From assembly GCF_020985305.1 (NCBI RefSeq), contig NZ_CP087588.1:3569190-3633189 (forward strand): a DNA stretch of 64,000 nucleotides, given 5' to 3'. The position numbers and the translations under genes are program-made. Shown here piece by piece: positions 29,943-38,936 of this stretch; position 1 is the first letter of the stretch, and every line of letters begins with the position of its first letter. Below the pieces are notes generated by a model that worked only from the letters and a program-made list of their open reading frames with translations, searched no databases and was not told the DNA's origin. The DNA is from Croceicoccus sp. Ery15. Lineage in GTDB: Bacteria; Pseudomonadota; Alphaproteobacteria; Sphingomonadales; Sphingomonadaceae.

Positions 29943-29988
29943 GCGCTTGCTATTGCCGCCGTGCGCCGCATTTGGCAAGCGGCGCTGC

Positions 29989-30846
29989 ATGACCGACTGG
30001 ACCAAACAGACAGAGCAGGCCCGCGACTGGTTCGAAACCCTGCGCGATCGCATTTGCGCCGCCTTCGAGGCGATCGAGCGCGAGGCGGGCAGCGATGCCG
30101 CGTTCGAATATACGCCATGGCAGCGCGAGGAAGCGGGGAACGACAATCCCGGCGGCGGGACGCGCGGATTGATGAAGGGCAGGATCTTTGAAAAAGTTGG
30201 GGTGAACGTCTCTACCGTGCATGGCAGTTTTGCGCCGCAATTTGCGGGCACGATCAACGGTGCCAGCCCCGAACATCCGAATTTCACGGCCACCGGCATC
30301 AGCCTTGTGGCGCACATGGCCAATCCGCATGTGCCAGCGGTCCATATGAATACACGTTTCCTGACAACGCAGAAATCATGGTTCGGGGGCGGGGCGGATC
30401 TGAACCCGCCGATCCCTTATGAACAGGATACCGCCGAATTCCATGCCGCGATGAAGGCGGCCTGCGATGCGCATGGCGGTGAGTATTACGACCGGTTCAG
30501 CAAATGGGCGGACGAGTATTTCTATATCCCCCATCGCGGCGTGCATCGCGGGGTTGGCGGTATATTCTATGACCATCTGGAATGCGCCGATGCGGCCGGA
30601 TTCGACGCCAGTTTCGCCTTTACCCGCGCGGTGGGAGAGGCGTTTCTGGATATTTTCCCGCGCATCGTCCGCCGCCGCATGGGGCAGGAATGGAACGCGG
30701 CAGAGCGGCAGCAAATGCTGGAATGGCGCGGCCGCTATGCCGAATTCAATCTGGTCCACGATCGGGGCACCTTGTTCGGTTTGAAGACCGGCGGGAATAT
30801 CGACGCCATCTTGATGAGCCTGCCGCCAGAGGCTGCATGGAGTTGA
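29989..30846 (+). CDS. hemF: Oxygen-dependent coproporphyrinogen III oxidase
   Basis: A haem biosynthesis enzyme using O2. 285 residues. Motifs include FEYTPWQREE, GRIFEKVGVNVSTVHG (near 64), the AVHMNTRFL segment (near 112), WFGGGADLNP and HRGVGGIFYDHLE (near 185). The strictly oxygen-dependent form suggests aerobic life. Start ATG at 29989; shared divergent promoter gap with pdeM. Confidence 0.97.
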   Translation: MTDWTKQTEQARDWFETLRDRICAAFEAIEREAGSDAAFEYTPWQREEAGNDNPGGGTRGLMKGRIFEKVGVNVSTVHGSFAPQFAGTINGASPEHPNFTATGISLVAHMANPHVPAVHMNTRFLTTQKSWFGGGADLNPPIPYEQDTAEFHAAMKAACDAHGGEYYDRFSKWADEYFYIPHRGVHRGVGGIFYDHLECADAAGFDASFAFTRAVGEAFLDIFPRIVRRRMGQEWNAAERQQMLEWRGRYAEFNLVHDRGTLFGLKTGGNIDAILMSLPPEAAWS

Positions 30847-30960
30847 TTGCATGCGATAATCCGAAACCGGTTTAAGTTGAAATTAAGCCGGTTCGGGCGA
30901 ATAGTGCGATCGACGGAACGGGCCGCCATACAATCGCGGGCCCGCAACAGGGATCGCAGA

Positions 30961-32436
30961 ATGATGGGACCGAATTCGCAATCGCGCCGCGCGGCATCGC
31001 GCAGCAAGGCTATGACCGGTGCCGGCAATGCGCTGGGCGCGCTGGCCATGGTACTGGCGTTGACAGGCTGCGGCGGCGGTGGCGGCGGATCGGGTTCGGG
31101 CCCGACGGTCGTCTCGCCTTCTCCTACGCCCACCCCGACGCCCACGCCCACGAACAGCACCTGTTCGCTGTCGAACCGGCAGGCGTGGGTAAAGGCCGCG
31201 CTGGACGAATGGTATCTGTTTCCCGATCTGCTTGCGACGAATGTGAACGCCTCGACCTATACAGACCTGCAATCCTATATCGACGCGCTGGTTGCGCCCG
31301 CCCGGGCAGAGTCCAAGGACCGTTTTTTCACCTATGTCACCTCGATCGAGGAGGAAGAGGCCTATTACGCCAGCGGTTCGACCGCAGGGATCGGTGCGCT
31401 TCTGGCACTGGACGGCGCCGGACGCCTGTGGGTGCGCGAGGCCTATGAAAATGCGCCCGCTTTTGCCGCGGGCATGGATCGCGGGACCGAGATTACGGCC
31501 ATCGGGACAAGCACATCGAATCTGGTGACCGTCACGTCGATGGATTACGACCAGCTGGTCGATGCGCTGGGTCCGTCGGATGTCGGCGTGGCGCGTGTCA
31601 TGCAGTTTACCACGGCAGAGGGGCAGACATTCACGCGGACGGTCACCAAGGACGATTACGATATCGAGCCGCTCTCGCCGCGCTATGGCGCGAAAGTGCT
31701 CGACACGCCGTCGGGCAAGGTCGGCTATGTCCATTTGCGGACCTTTATCGAGCCGGCTCAGGGCGCGCTGCGTACCGCCTTTGCCGGTTTCAAGGCGCAG
31801 GGCGTGACCAATGTCATCGTCGATGTGCGCTATAATGGCGGCGGGCTGGTCAGCACGGCGCAAGTGCTGGGCGGGCTGCTGAATGCAGGCAACATCGGCA
31901 AGGTTTTCTCGACTCTGGAATTGCGCGCCAGCAAGGCATCGCAGAACGACACCTATTATTTCGAGGACGAAAGCGGTGCGATCAGCGCGGCGAAAGTCGC
32001 CTTTATCGGCACATCCTCCAGCGCTTCGGCGTCGGAGCTGATCATGAATGCGCAGATACCCTATTCGGGTGGCAATGCGGCGCTCATCGGGTCGAATACC
32101 TATGGCAAGCCGGTAGGGCAGTTCGCCTTTGACCGCGACGAGTGTGATGACCGTTTGCGCGCGGTCACCTTCCGCACCGCCAATGCCGACGGCGATGCCG
32201 ATTATTTCACCGGCATGGCCAGTGTGATGGACAAAACCTGCCGGGCCAGCGACGATCTTGGCAACCAGCTGGGATCGGTGGACGAAGCATCGATCGCCAC
32301 TGCAACGGGCTGGATCGGGGGTAACAGCTGCACCGCCATTACTGCGGGCGGTCAGGGGACGCTGTCGGTGGGCGGACGTACGCCCATGCCCGCGCGACCC
32401 AACATCGCACAGATCGAGATGCCCGGCCTGTTCTGA
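30961..32436 (+). CDS. S41-family peptidase lipoprotein
   Basis: A C-terminal-processing-type protease of 491 residues. Lipobox ALTGC near residue 36, then GGGGGGSGSG and a PTPTPTPT linker. A PDZ-like segment lies around residues 135-200 and the S41 catalytic domain follows. The catalytic Ser is in GTSSSASASELIMN, with a Lys in SNTYGKPVGQ. Conserved VDVRYNGGG is near 290. The ATG at 30961 follows AGGGA. Confidence 0.88.
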   Translation: MMGPNSQSRRAASRSKAMTGAGNALGALAMVLALTGCGGGGGGSGSGPTVVSPSPTPTPTPTPTNSTCSLSNRQAWVKAALDEWYLFPDLLATNVNASTYTDLQSYIDALVAPARAESKDRFFTYVTSIEEEEAYYASGSTAGIGALLALDGAGRLWVREAYENAPAFAAGMDRGTEITAIGTSTSNLVTVTSMDYDQLVDALGPSDVGVARVMQFTTAEGQTFTRTVTKDDYDIEPLSPRYGAKVLDTPSGKVGYVHLRTFIEPAQGALRTAFAGFKAQGVTNVIVDVRYNGGGLVSTAQVLGGLLNAGNIGKVFSTLELRASKASQNDTYYFEDESGAISAAKVAFIGTSSSASASELIMNAQIPYSGGNAALIGSNTYGKPVGQFAFDRDECDDRLRAVTFRTANADGDADYFTGMASVMDKTCRASDDLGNQLGSVDEASIATATGWIGGNSCTAITAGGQGTLSVGGRTPMPARPNIAQIEMPGLF

Positions 32437-32546
32437 CCCCAATGCCTGTTCTGACCGCGATAATGCTCTGAACGCGTGAATTCGGCGCTTTTCGCAACTC
32501 AGCAGAGTTGCAAGCCGCGCAAGAAGCGCCCAAATTCGCCGTTAAG

Positions 32547-34640
32547 ATGCTGCGCCAGTACGAACTTGTCGAACGTGTAAAAGCCTATGATCCCGACGCG
32601 GACGAGGCGATGCTGAACCGTGCCTATGTCTATACCGTGCAGAAGCACGGCACGCAGAAGCGGGCCAGCGGCGACCCCTATTTCAGCCATCCGGTCGAAG
32701 TGGCGGGTTTGATGACCGACCTGAAGCTCGATCAGGAAACGATCATCACCGCGCTGCTGCACGATACGGTGGAAGACACGCTCGCCACGATCGAGGATGT
32801 GGAGCGTAATTTCGGAGCCGAAGTCGCGCGGCTGGTCGATGGCGTGACCAAGCTGTCGAAGATCGAGCAGATGCCCGAGAACGAGCGCGCGGCCGAAAAC
32901 CTGCGCAAATTCCTTTTGGCGATGAGCGAGGATTTGCGCGTCCTGCTCGTCAAGCTGGCCGACCGGCTGCACAATATGCGCACGCTGCACTTCATATCGA
33001 AGCCGGAAAAGCGCCAGCGCATCGCGCGCGAGACGATGGATATCTATGCCCCGCTGGCCGAGCGTGTGGGCATGTACGAATATATGCGCGAGATGCAGCT
33101 GCTGGCCTTCGAACAGCTGGAACCGCAGGCCTATGCCACCATCACCGGCAGGCTGGCGCAGATCCGGTCGGAAGAAGGCGGGCAGGTCGACGAAATCGCG
33201 CTGCGCATCAAACAGGTGCTGGCCGAAGGCGGGCTGAACGTCGAGGTTTCGGGGCGCGAAAAACATCCCTTTTCGATCTGGAAGAAGATGGCCGAACGCC
33301 ATGTCAGTTTCGAACAGATCACCGATATCATGGCGTTCCGCGTGCTGACCGATAGCGAGGAGGATTGCTATCGCGCGCTGGGCCTGCTTCACCGCAACTG
33401 GTCGAGCCTGCCCGGGCGGTTCAAGGATTATATCTCCACCCCCAAGGCGAACGGCTATCGCTCGCTTCACACCGCGATGATCTATCGCAATTCGATGAGG
33501 ATGGAGGTGCAGATCCGCACGCAGGAAATGCACCGCACCAATGAATTCGGCCTTGCCGCGCATTGGGCATACAAACAGGGCGGGGCGACGCCCGACGGAC
33601 AGGTCGGCTGGCTGCGCGATCTGATCGAGGTGATGGAGCAGGCGCAGGACGCCGAGGAACTGCTCGAAAACGCGAAGCTGGCGATTTATCAGGATCGCAT
33701 CTTCGCCTTTACACCCAAGGGCGCGTTGTATCAGCTGCCAAAGGGGGCAACGCCAGTCGATTTCGCCTTTGCCGTGCATACCGATCTGGGCGCGCAGGCG
33801 GTGGGTGCCAAGATCAACGGGCGGCACATGCCGCTGCGCACGCCGCTGGCGAACGGCGACGTGGTCGAGATTATCAAGGGCAGCGACAGCGAACCACAAT
33901 TGTCGTGGCTCAGCTTCGTGACGACCGCCAAGGCGCGCGCCGCGATCCGCCGTTCGGTCCGCATGAAAGAGCGCGAGGAAACGGTCGAAACGGGCCGCGA
34001 CCTGTACGAATCGATCGTCGCGCGCATGCCCGGCAAGGTCGGCAAAAAGGCACTGACGGGCGCGCTCAAGCGGCTGGAGCTGTCTGACGAGGACGCGCTG
34101 ATGCTGGCCATCGGCGAAGCGCGTCTGGGCGAGCGTGAAGTGATGGAGGCGCTGGTCCCCGGCAGCGCGGCCGAATTGCCCGACAACAGTTTCTGGCAGG
34201 CGCCCCTGCGTGCCGTCCGCATTCGCGGGCTGAAACGCGGGTCCGATTTCGTGCTTGGCGAATGCTGCCATCCGGTGCCGGGCGACCGCATCGTCGGCCT
34301 GTCCGACGGCAAGACGGTCAAGGTCCATACCATCGATTGCCTGACCCTTGCCAGGGAAGCGGGGGACGAGGAGTGGATGGACCTGTCATGGGACGCCAAT
34401 ACCGATGGCGCGACCGGACGATTGCAAGTCATCCTGTATAACCGTCCCGGCACGCTGGCCGAAATGACCGGCATTTTTGCGGCCAACCACGTCAATATCT
34501 CGCATCTGGCGCTTTTGTCTCGCGACGAGCGTTTCGGCCATTACGAGGTGGACATCGAAGTGCGCGATCTGGCCCATCTTACGCGCAATATCAGCGCGCT
34601 GCGGGCCAGCGATGCGGTCGCGCAGGCTAATCGCGTTTAG
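32547..34640 (+). CDS. rsh: Bifunctional (p)ppGpp synthetase/hydrolase
   Basis: The single RelA/SpoT homologue typical of alphaproteobacteria. 697 residues. HD hydrolase domain about residues 20-180, with HDTVEDT intact, so hydrolase active. Synthetase domain about 235-350 with FKDYISTPKANGYRSLHT. TGS domain about 385-445 and C-terminal ACT domain about 620-690 (YNRPGTLAEMTGIFAANH). The ATG at 32547 gives the normal N-terminus MLRQYELVERV; an earlier in-frame TTG at 32508 adds 13 residues. Confidence 0.95.
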   Translation: MLRQYELVERVKAYDPDADEAMLNRAYVYTVQKHGTQKRASGDPYFSHPVEVAGLMTDLKLDQETIITALLHDTVEDTLATIEDVERNFGAEVARLVDGVTKLSKIEQMPENERAAENLRKFLLAMSEDLRVLLVKLADRLHNMRTLHFISKPEKRQRIARETMDIYAPLAERVGMYEYMREMQLLAFEQLEPQAYATITGRLAQIRSEEGGQVDEIALRIKQVLAEGGLNVEVSGREKHPFSIWKKMAERHVSFEQITDIMAFRVLTDSEEDCYRALGLLHRNWSSLPGRFKDYISTPKANGYRSLHTAMIYRNSMRMEVQIRTQEMHRTNEFGLAAHWAYKQGGATPDGQVGWLRDLIEVMEQAQDAEELLENAKLAIYQDRIFAFTPKGALYQLPKGATPVDFAFAVHTDLGAQAVGAKINGRHMPLRTPLANGDVVEIIKGSDSEPQLSWLSFVTTAKARAAIRRSVRMKEREETVETGRDLYESIVARMPGKVGKKALTGALKRLELSDEDALMLAIGEARLGEREVMEALVPGSAAELPDNSFWQAPLRAVRIRGLKRGSDFVLGECCHPVPGDRIVGLSDGKTVKVHTIDCLTLAREAGDEEWMDLSWDANTDGATGRLQVILYNRPGTLAEMTGIFAANHVNISHLALLSRDERFGHYEVDIEVRDLAHLTRNISALRASDAVAQANRV

Positions 34641-34658
34641 CAGCGGCGAGTTCAGACC

Positions 34659-35633
34659 CTATTCGGACACCCGCCGCACCGGTAAGGGCACGGCGCAGAC
34701 ATCGGTGTCGCCCGCGCTGATCGTGTAAAATTCATTCGTGCCGGTCGCGAACACCTTGGCCATACGGGCAAAGCTTTCACCTTCGGTCGACAAATATTCA
34801 AAGCGCGGCGCATCTTCTAATTCGCTTGCCAGCCTGACCGAAACGACCAGCGTGCGCGTGTTCTTGTCCTTATAGGTGTTCATCCGCCCGTGCCCGCGCG
34901 GCAGGGCGGCGAAATGATCCATCCCTTCGATCACGCGCCCGACCAGAGCAAGATTGCGATCAAGTCTGCGCGGCGCATGGCCGATGATGGCATAAAGCTC
35001 GCTGCCGGTGCCTGTATCGGGCGATTCGTTGCGCCCCACGCCGACCATTCCATAGCAGTGGATCGGCCAGATGCTGCTGTCGTCCCACGCCACGGGCCAG
35101 CCTTCGCGGAAACCGGCGGCAGGCGCGAAATTGTCGCAAATGGCGGCGCTGTCGAATCCGTCATCGGCGCAAGGGTCCGCAACGGTCGCGGTTAAGCCGG
35201 TGTGATGGACGTAATCACTCTCGGGCGACAAGACGATTTCATCGGGCAGCGGTCGGGGCGTTTCGCCGGCATCGGGGTCGCTAGCCGGATCGCCCCATTG
35301 CACGACGAAATTATCGACCAACCGGTAAACCCACAGCCCGTCGTACCAGCGCGTTTTGGTCAGCAAGCGCAGATTATCAACCCAGCCTTGCGCGAATGGC
35401 GCGCTCATTAGACGAATTACGATCTGCCGTTCTTCGCCCGTTTCTGTAGGGGCGAGCGTGATGATCATCAGATCCTCTGGCGCGATTTCCGTCCATTCTG
35501 CCGCGGGGGCGCTGTCCGCGATCTGTTTGGGCGTTGGTTCGGATTGGGGGGCTGGCGGGGGCTGGCGACCATCCTGCGCGAAGGCGGGGGCGGCACAAAG
35601 GGCGGCGGCGGCAAGCGCGAGGGGCAGTTTCAT
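34659..35633 (-). CDS. Secreted cyclophilin-type peptidyl-prolyl isomerase
   Basis: 324 residues with a clear signal peptide ending PAFAQ (residue 19). A cyclophilin-like domain follows, with WYDGLWVYRLVDNFVVQWGDP (near 94) and AIIGHAPRRLDRNLALVGRVIEGMD (near 243). The catalytic Arg of classic cyclophilins is in a modified context (YRLVDNFVVQ instead of HRVIPNFMVQ), so activity should be tested. Probably periplasmic, assisting envelope protein folding. Convergent with rsh. Confidence 0.85.
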   Translation of the reverse strand: MKLPLALAAAALCAAPAFAQDGRQPPPAPQSEPTPKQIADSAPAAEWTEIAPEDLMIITLAPTETGEERQIVIRLMSAPFAQGWVDNLRLLTKTRWYDGLWVYRLVDNFVVQWGDPASDPDAGETPRPLPDEIVLSPESDYVHHTGLTATVADPCADDGFDSAAICDNFAPAAGFREGWPVAWDDSSIWPIHCYGMVGVGRNESPDTGTGSELYAIIGHAPRRLDRNLALVGRVIEGMDHFAALPRGHGRMNTYKDKNTRTLVVSVRLASELEDAPRFEYLSTEGESFARMAKVFATGTNEFYTISAGDTDVCAVPLPVRRVSE

Positions 35634-35856
35634 ACCGCCGATGATGGCACCCGCGCGCCGCTTGCGGAAGGGGCTTGGCCGGGCGGTGATTCGCCCGATG
35701 GGGTTAGTCAGCCTGTCTGAAATTGCCATTCAGCGGTTCAGTTCGGCGTTGACGAAAATTTTTTCTACTTAGTCCAACCGGCAATTTTTACCGGCGCACA
35801 AGGTTAATGCATGCGGACCAATGCCGTGCCACGGCCTGATTCGCGATGAAGGGGAA

Positions 35857-35932
35857 TGGTGGGCGGTGAGGGGCTCGAACCCCCGACCCTCTCGGTGTAA
35901 ACGAGATGCTCTACCAGCTGAGCTAACCGCCC
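35857..35932 (-). tRNA. tRNA-Val (anticodon TAC)
   Basis: Reading the minus strand gives a full cloverleaf: acceptor GGGCGGT pairing with ACCGCCC, D-loop AGCTCAGCTGGTAGAGC, anticodon loop TTTACAC on stem CTCG/CGAG, and T-loop GGTTCGAGCC. CCA is encoded, so the gene spans 35857-35932. It sits at the left boundary of the prophage, a probable integration site. Confidence 0.97.
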
Positions 35933-35968
35933 TTGGCGTTTCCGTAACGCCCGTACTTCCTAGCCTTT

Positions 35969-37177
35969 TCACGCTTCCGATGCAAGGATTATCACCTTGC
36001 CTTTCGTCGTGGTGGCCCGCGAATGGCCCGCAGACCACTTGGCCGCTTCCGCCTCTACAGACCGGAACAGCTTCGTCAATGCCTTTCGTGCTTTCGGGCA
36101 ATGATGCGGATCGTAATGCAGGTAATGGCGGCTCGTCGTGCGGGCCACGCCGCGATGCGAGGGCAAGTGTCCGGCGATGCTAGACAGTTCGGCCCCTGGC
36201 ACGCCTTCCTGATCCATGAATGTCGCGACCGTATGGCGGATCGTGTAGGGGGTCACCTCCTCCGGCAACCCAAGCGCCCCGCGCATCGTGTGCCACCAGC
36301 GTTTGCGGCTCTTGACCGCTTCATGCGGGTTATCCTGCCAATCCTTCAGAATGGTTTTCAGCGGCGCTATGACGGGCACCACGGCGTTTTGCTTGTCTGT
36401 CCGCGCTTCCCCTGTCGGGTGAAGGTCCAGCACATCGTCATGCCATTGTGTTTCGGGATCGAACGCCAGCGCAGGACCGGGCCGCGATGCTGTGGCAATC
36501 ATCAGAGCCAGCCAGCGGTATGCTGCCTTGTCGTCTTTCGCGTAACCAATCATTGCGCCTAACTGCCTTGCGGTCAGTACAACGTCTCTGGCATCCGATC
36601 TTAGCTTGCGGTCCACCGATGCGATCTTGGGCGCGACGATCCGGCCCTCTGCCTCTGCATGGTGTAGCGCAGCGCGCATATCCTCGATGTTCCGCTGCAC
36701 GCTTTCACCGGTCACGCCCTGCGATATGTGATTGAATGTCTTGCCGTTCCATTCGACGCTGTATCGATGCGGCCCCATGCGCCAGCGGCGGAATCTGGCA
36801 ACAGTGCTTTTAGTAAGGTCTGACACCGCCACGCCGGTTCCAAGGTCGTCCTGCTGGAAAAACCCGATCCATGCGCGGAAACTGCTTTTCACGGTGTCGA
36901 TCCTCTTAACGTCCGGCCCATGCTCGCGCAGGTAGTGGAACAGGTGGGGGATTAACTCGCTTGCGGTCTGGTCCCTGCTTCTAGTGCGTTCCGCTGCCTC
37001 GTAGGCGCGAAGGACCGGTTCCGCTTCCTCTACAGTCCTTCGCTTAGTTGACCGATAGACAATGGACCGCGACTTTTCGGCATAGGTCGCGATTTGCCAA
37101 ATGTCGGGGGATTTCCCGTCCCGCCGTTTGTCGAGCCAGTAGTCTCCGACGACGAGCGGGCTGTCATGGCGGGGCAT
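35969..37177 (-). CDS. int: Tyrosine-type phage integrase
   Basis: A site-specific recombinase of 402 residues. Core catalytic residues: Arg in TASRPGPAL (near 232), the HxxR-like pair in YTIRHTVATFM (near 313), the His in IAGHLPSHRGV (near 337) and the nucleophile Tyr in SRHYLHYDP (near 352). It reads towards the tRNA, the usual arrangement at a phage attachment site. The upstream gene overlaps it by 148 bases. Confidence 0.93.
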   Translation of the reverse strand: MPRHDSPLVVGDYWLDKRRDGKSPDIWQIATYAEKSRSIVYRSTKRRTVEEAEPVLRAYEAAERTRSRDQTASELIPHLFHYLREHGPDVKRIDTVKSSFRAWIGFFQQDDLGTGVAVSDLTKSTVARFRRWRMGPHRYSVEWNGKTFNHISQGVTGESVQRNIEDMRAALHHAEAEGRIVAPKIASVDRKLRSDARDVVLTARQLGAMIGYAKDDKAAYRWLALMIATASRPGPALAFDPETQWHDDVLDLHPTGEARTDKQNAVVPVIAPLKTILKDWQDNPHEAVKSRKRWWHTMRGALGLPEEVTPYTIRHTVATFMDQEGVPGAELSSIAGHLPSHRGVARTTSRHYLHYDPHHCPKARKALTKLFRSVEAEAAKWSAGHSRATTTKGKVIILASEA

Positions 37178-37317
37178 AGTTCTTGGGCTTCTCGCTTGAC
37201 CAAAAGTTCAAGCACGCCGTATCCGGCAAGCTCGCGTAGCTGGTCAAGCGTGAAGGTTGCGCCAGTCTCGTTCCGCAGGGCGCGCCGGTATTTCTTGGCA
37301 ATCGCCTCGGCTGTCAT
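37030..37317 (-). CDS. Small phage protein overlapping the integrase start
   Basis: 95 residues, MTAEAIAKKYRRALRNETG onwards, with a helical TLDQLRELAGYGVLELLVKRE N-terminal region. The ATG at 37317 has GGGGATG upstream and overlaps the stop of the next gene (ATGA). It overlaps the integrase start by 148 bases, so its low-complexity C-terminal part may not be conserved. An excisionase-like role is possible from position but is not shown. Confidence 0.6.
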   Translation of the reverse strand: MTAEAIAKKYRRALRNETGATFTLDQLRELAGYGVLELLVKREAQELCPAMTARSSSETTGSTNGGTGNPPTFGKSRPMPKSRGPLSIGQLSEGL

Positions 37318-37679
37318 TGTGCATCCCCTATACCATGGGCCAAGCCCTTGAGCCTGTGTTTCATGGCGGTGTAAGGTGCGGGATCGTATTGAACGGCGGA
37401 AAGATGGCGTTCCACTTCTGCCAATGTGTTCGCCCGCGCATCCCGCAAAGCCCCTTCCAGAGCCTCAATGCGGTCAGTTTCGTCGCGGGGCCGAATTACG
37501 ATTTCGTGCGTCTTGGAACAGCCTTCGCAAAGGCAATAAGCGCTATAACCATAAATGCCCTCAACGCCATAAAGCCAAGCGCCGGTAGATCGTTCATGGA
37601 ACCCGTCAAGATCGGCGTCATAGAAGGTCTTTCTTTCGCCGCACTGGTCGCAAATGTGATAATCTGCGAATGCCATCAT
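37314..37679 (-). CDS. Phage protein with two CxxC pairs
   Basis: 121 residues. CDQCGERK (near residue 10) and CLCEGC (near 49) probably form a zinc ribbon. The C-terminal half contains a helix with ALEGALRDARANTLAEVERHL. It ends in a 4-base overlap with the next gene. No function recognised. Confidence 0.75.
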   Translation of the reverse strand: MMAFADYHICDQCGERKTFYDADLDGFHERSTGAWLYGVEGIYGYSAYCLCEGCSKTHEIVIRPRDETDRIEALEGALRDARANTLAEVERHLSAVQYDPAPYTAMKHRLKGLAHGIGDAQ

Positions 37680-37690
37680 TCATTCTCCAA

Positions 37691-38116
37691 TCAGGCTGCT
37701 AGAGCCATTGCCTCGTTAATTACGTCTTGCGGTGCGGTCCCTGCCATGAACCGGCCCACAAGCGGCGGAATGGCGGTCTGCACGAATGTCTCGAATGCGG
37801 TCTGGTCCATCTTGGCGAAGCTGATGCTGCCGGGGATGAAATGCGTTTCCCCGCGACTGTCTGTGACTGCCTCGCCAACCCCTGCCGCCAGCTTTGCAAA
37901 ATGTAGTGCGGCCTTCGTGCTGATGTGCGGGTTGCTGTTATCGCTGATCAGCTTGAGCATGGCCCAGAACAGTTTGTGATACTGTCCGTTGCGCACCTTC
38001 TTTGCGTCTAACGAGACAATCTCGCCAAGCTTGGTCCGTGCGGCCAGATCCTGCGCCATGTCATTGAACGGCGCGAAGCCTTCCAATGTGCGGCGGAATA
38101 GGGGGCGGTCAGTCAC
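37691..38116 (-). CDS. DUF1367-like phage protein
   Basis: 141 residues from the GTG at 38116, chosen because it overlaps the stop of the upstream nuclease gene (GTGA). The segment VRNGQYHKLFWAMLKLISDN resembles the DUF1367 family found next to recombination genes in lambdoid phages. Function not established; a role in DNA recombination is inferred from its neighbours (HNH-type nuclease, SSB, ERF). Confidence 0.7.
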   Translation of the reverse strand: MTDRPLFRRTLEGFAPFNDMAQDLAARTKLGEIVSLDAKKVRNGQYHKLFWAMLKLISDNSNPHISTKAALHFAKLAAGVGEAVTDSRGETHFIPGSISFAKMDQTAFETFVQTAIPPLVGRFMAGTAPQDVINEAMALAA

Positions 38117-38481
38117 GCTTCCCGTTCCTTCTTTACCCTGCGTATGTCCGCTGCCTCTGGTGACTTGATGGCCAGCATATCCAGAAGCGCCCATACGGTT
38201 TGCTTTTGGTCGGCTGCGTAACGCCGCCAGAACGTTTCCTCGCCATGCTGGTGCTGGTCGTAGCGGTGGCACTGGTGGCACAATGGCACGGCGAGAAAGT
38301 CGTCTGGAATTTGCCCCATGCCTGCCCCGCTGCGCATCCTGACATGGGCCGCTTCGATGTTATCCATCGACCCGCAATTGCAGCAGGCAAACTCCCTGAT
38401 CCACCGGAGGTGCTTGGGAGAGTGCCAGCGGCTTTCGCGCTTGACCTTCTTGGGTTTGCGTTGGGGCAGGATGGCGTTCAT
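38113..38481 (-). CDS. HNH-like (DUF968-type) phage nuclease
   Basis: 122 residues. CCNCGSMDNIEAAHVRM (near 33) and VPLCHQCHRYDQH (near 65) place two CxxC pairs and the AAH/H residues as in HNH-type DUF968/Ref-like proteins of phage recombination operons. It probably cuts branched or recombination DNA. It overlaps the DUF1367-like gene by 4 bases. Confidence 0.8.
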   Translation of the reverse strand: MNAILPQRKPKKVKRESRWHSPKHLRWIREFACCNCGSMDNIEAAHVRMRSGAGMGQIPDDFLAVPLCHQCHRYDQHQHGEETFWRRYAADQKQTVWALLDMLAIKSPEAADIRRVKKEREA

Positions 38482-38491
38482 CGGTCAGCCC

Positions 38492-38926
38492 TCAAAACGG
38501 AATGTCGTCATCGAGGTCGTCATAACCTCCTGACGATCCACCAGTGCCGCCCGACGAGCCGCCGCCCTGATTGCCGCCACCTTGCGCGCCATCGAGCATT
38601 TGGAGCGTGGCGGATGGCCCTTGCAAGACGCATTCTGTTGAATACCGATCCTGCCCATTTTGGTCTTGCCATTTTCTGGTGCGCCACTTGCCCTGCACAA
38701 AGACCTTACTCCCCTTGCGGAGATAGCGTTCGATCACTCCAACCAGACCGTCACCGAATACGGCGATAGTTATCCATTCGGTTTTTTCCTGCCGGTTCCC
38801 GTCGCGGTCTTTGTATTTCTCGGTTACCGCGATGCGCATGTTGGCAATCTTGGTGCCCGATTGGGTGGATCGAATTTCAGGGTCAGCCCCCAAGTTTCCG
38901 ATGAATTGACATTGATTAAGCGACAT
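38492..38926 (-). CDS. ssb: Phage single-stranded DNA-binding protein
   Basis: 144 residues with an OB fold starting MSLNQCQFIGNLGADPEIR and a Gly-rich linker (about 113-134). The acidic tail DDLDDDIPF is the classical SSB protein-interaction tip. The ATG at 38926 has GAAAGGAA upstream. It works with the ERF protein just upstream in the same operon. Confidence 0.96.
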   Translation of the reverse strand: MSLNQCQFIGNLGADPEIRSTQSGTKIANMRIAVTEKYKDRDGNRQEKTEWITIAVFGDGLVGVIERYLRKGSKVFVQGKWRTRKWQDQNGQDRYSTECVLQGPSATLQMLDGAQGGGNQGGGSSGGTGGSSGGYDDLDDDIPF

Positions 38927-38936
38927 GTCGTTCCTT

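Noticed and set aside
32499..34328. 609-codon open frame opposite the Rsh gene
   Set aside because: Shadow of a strongly conserved plus-strand gene.
35769..36101. Minus-strand frame encoding AVSSAGRASRLHREGRGFEP
   Set aside because: This is the well-known artefact of translating across a tRNA gene; the frame covers tRNA-Val and the end of the integrase gene.
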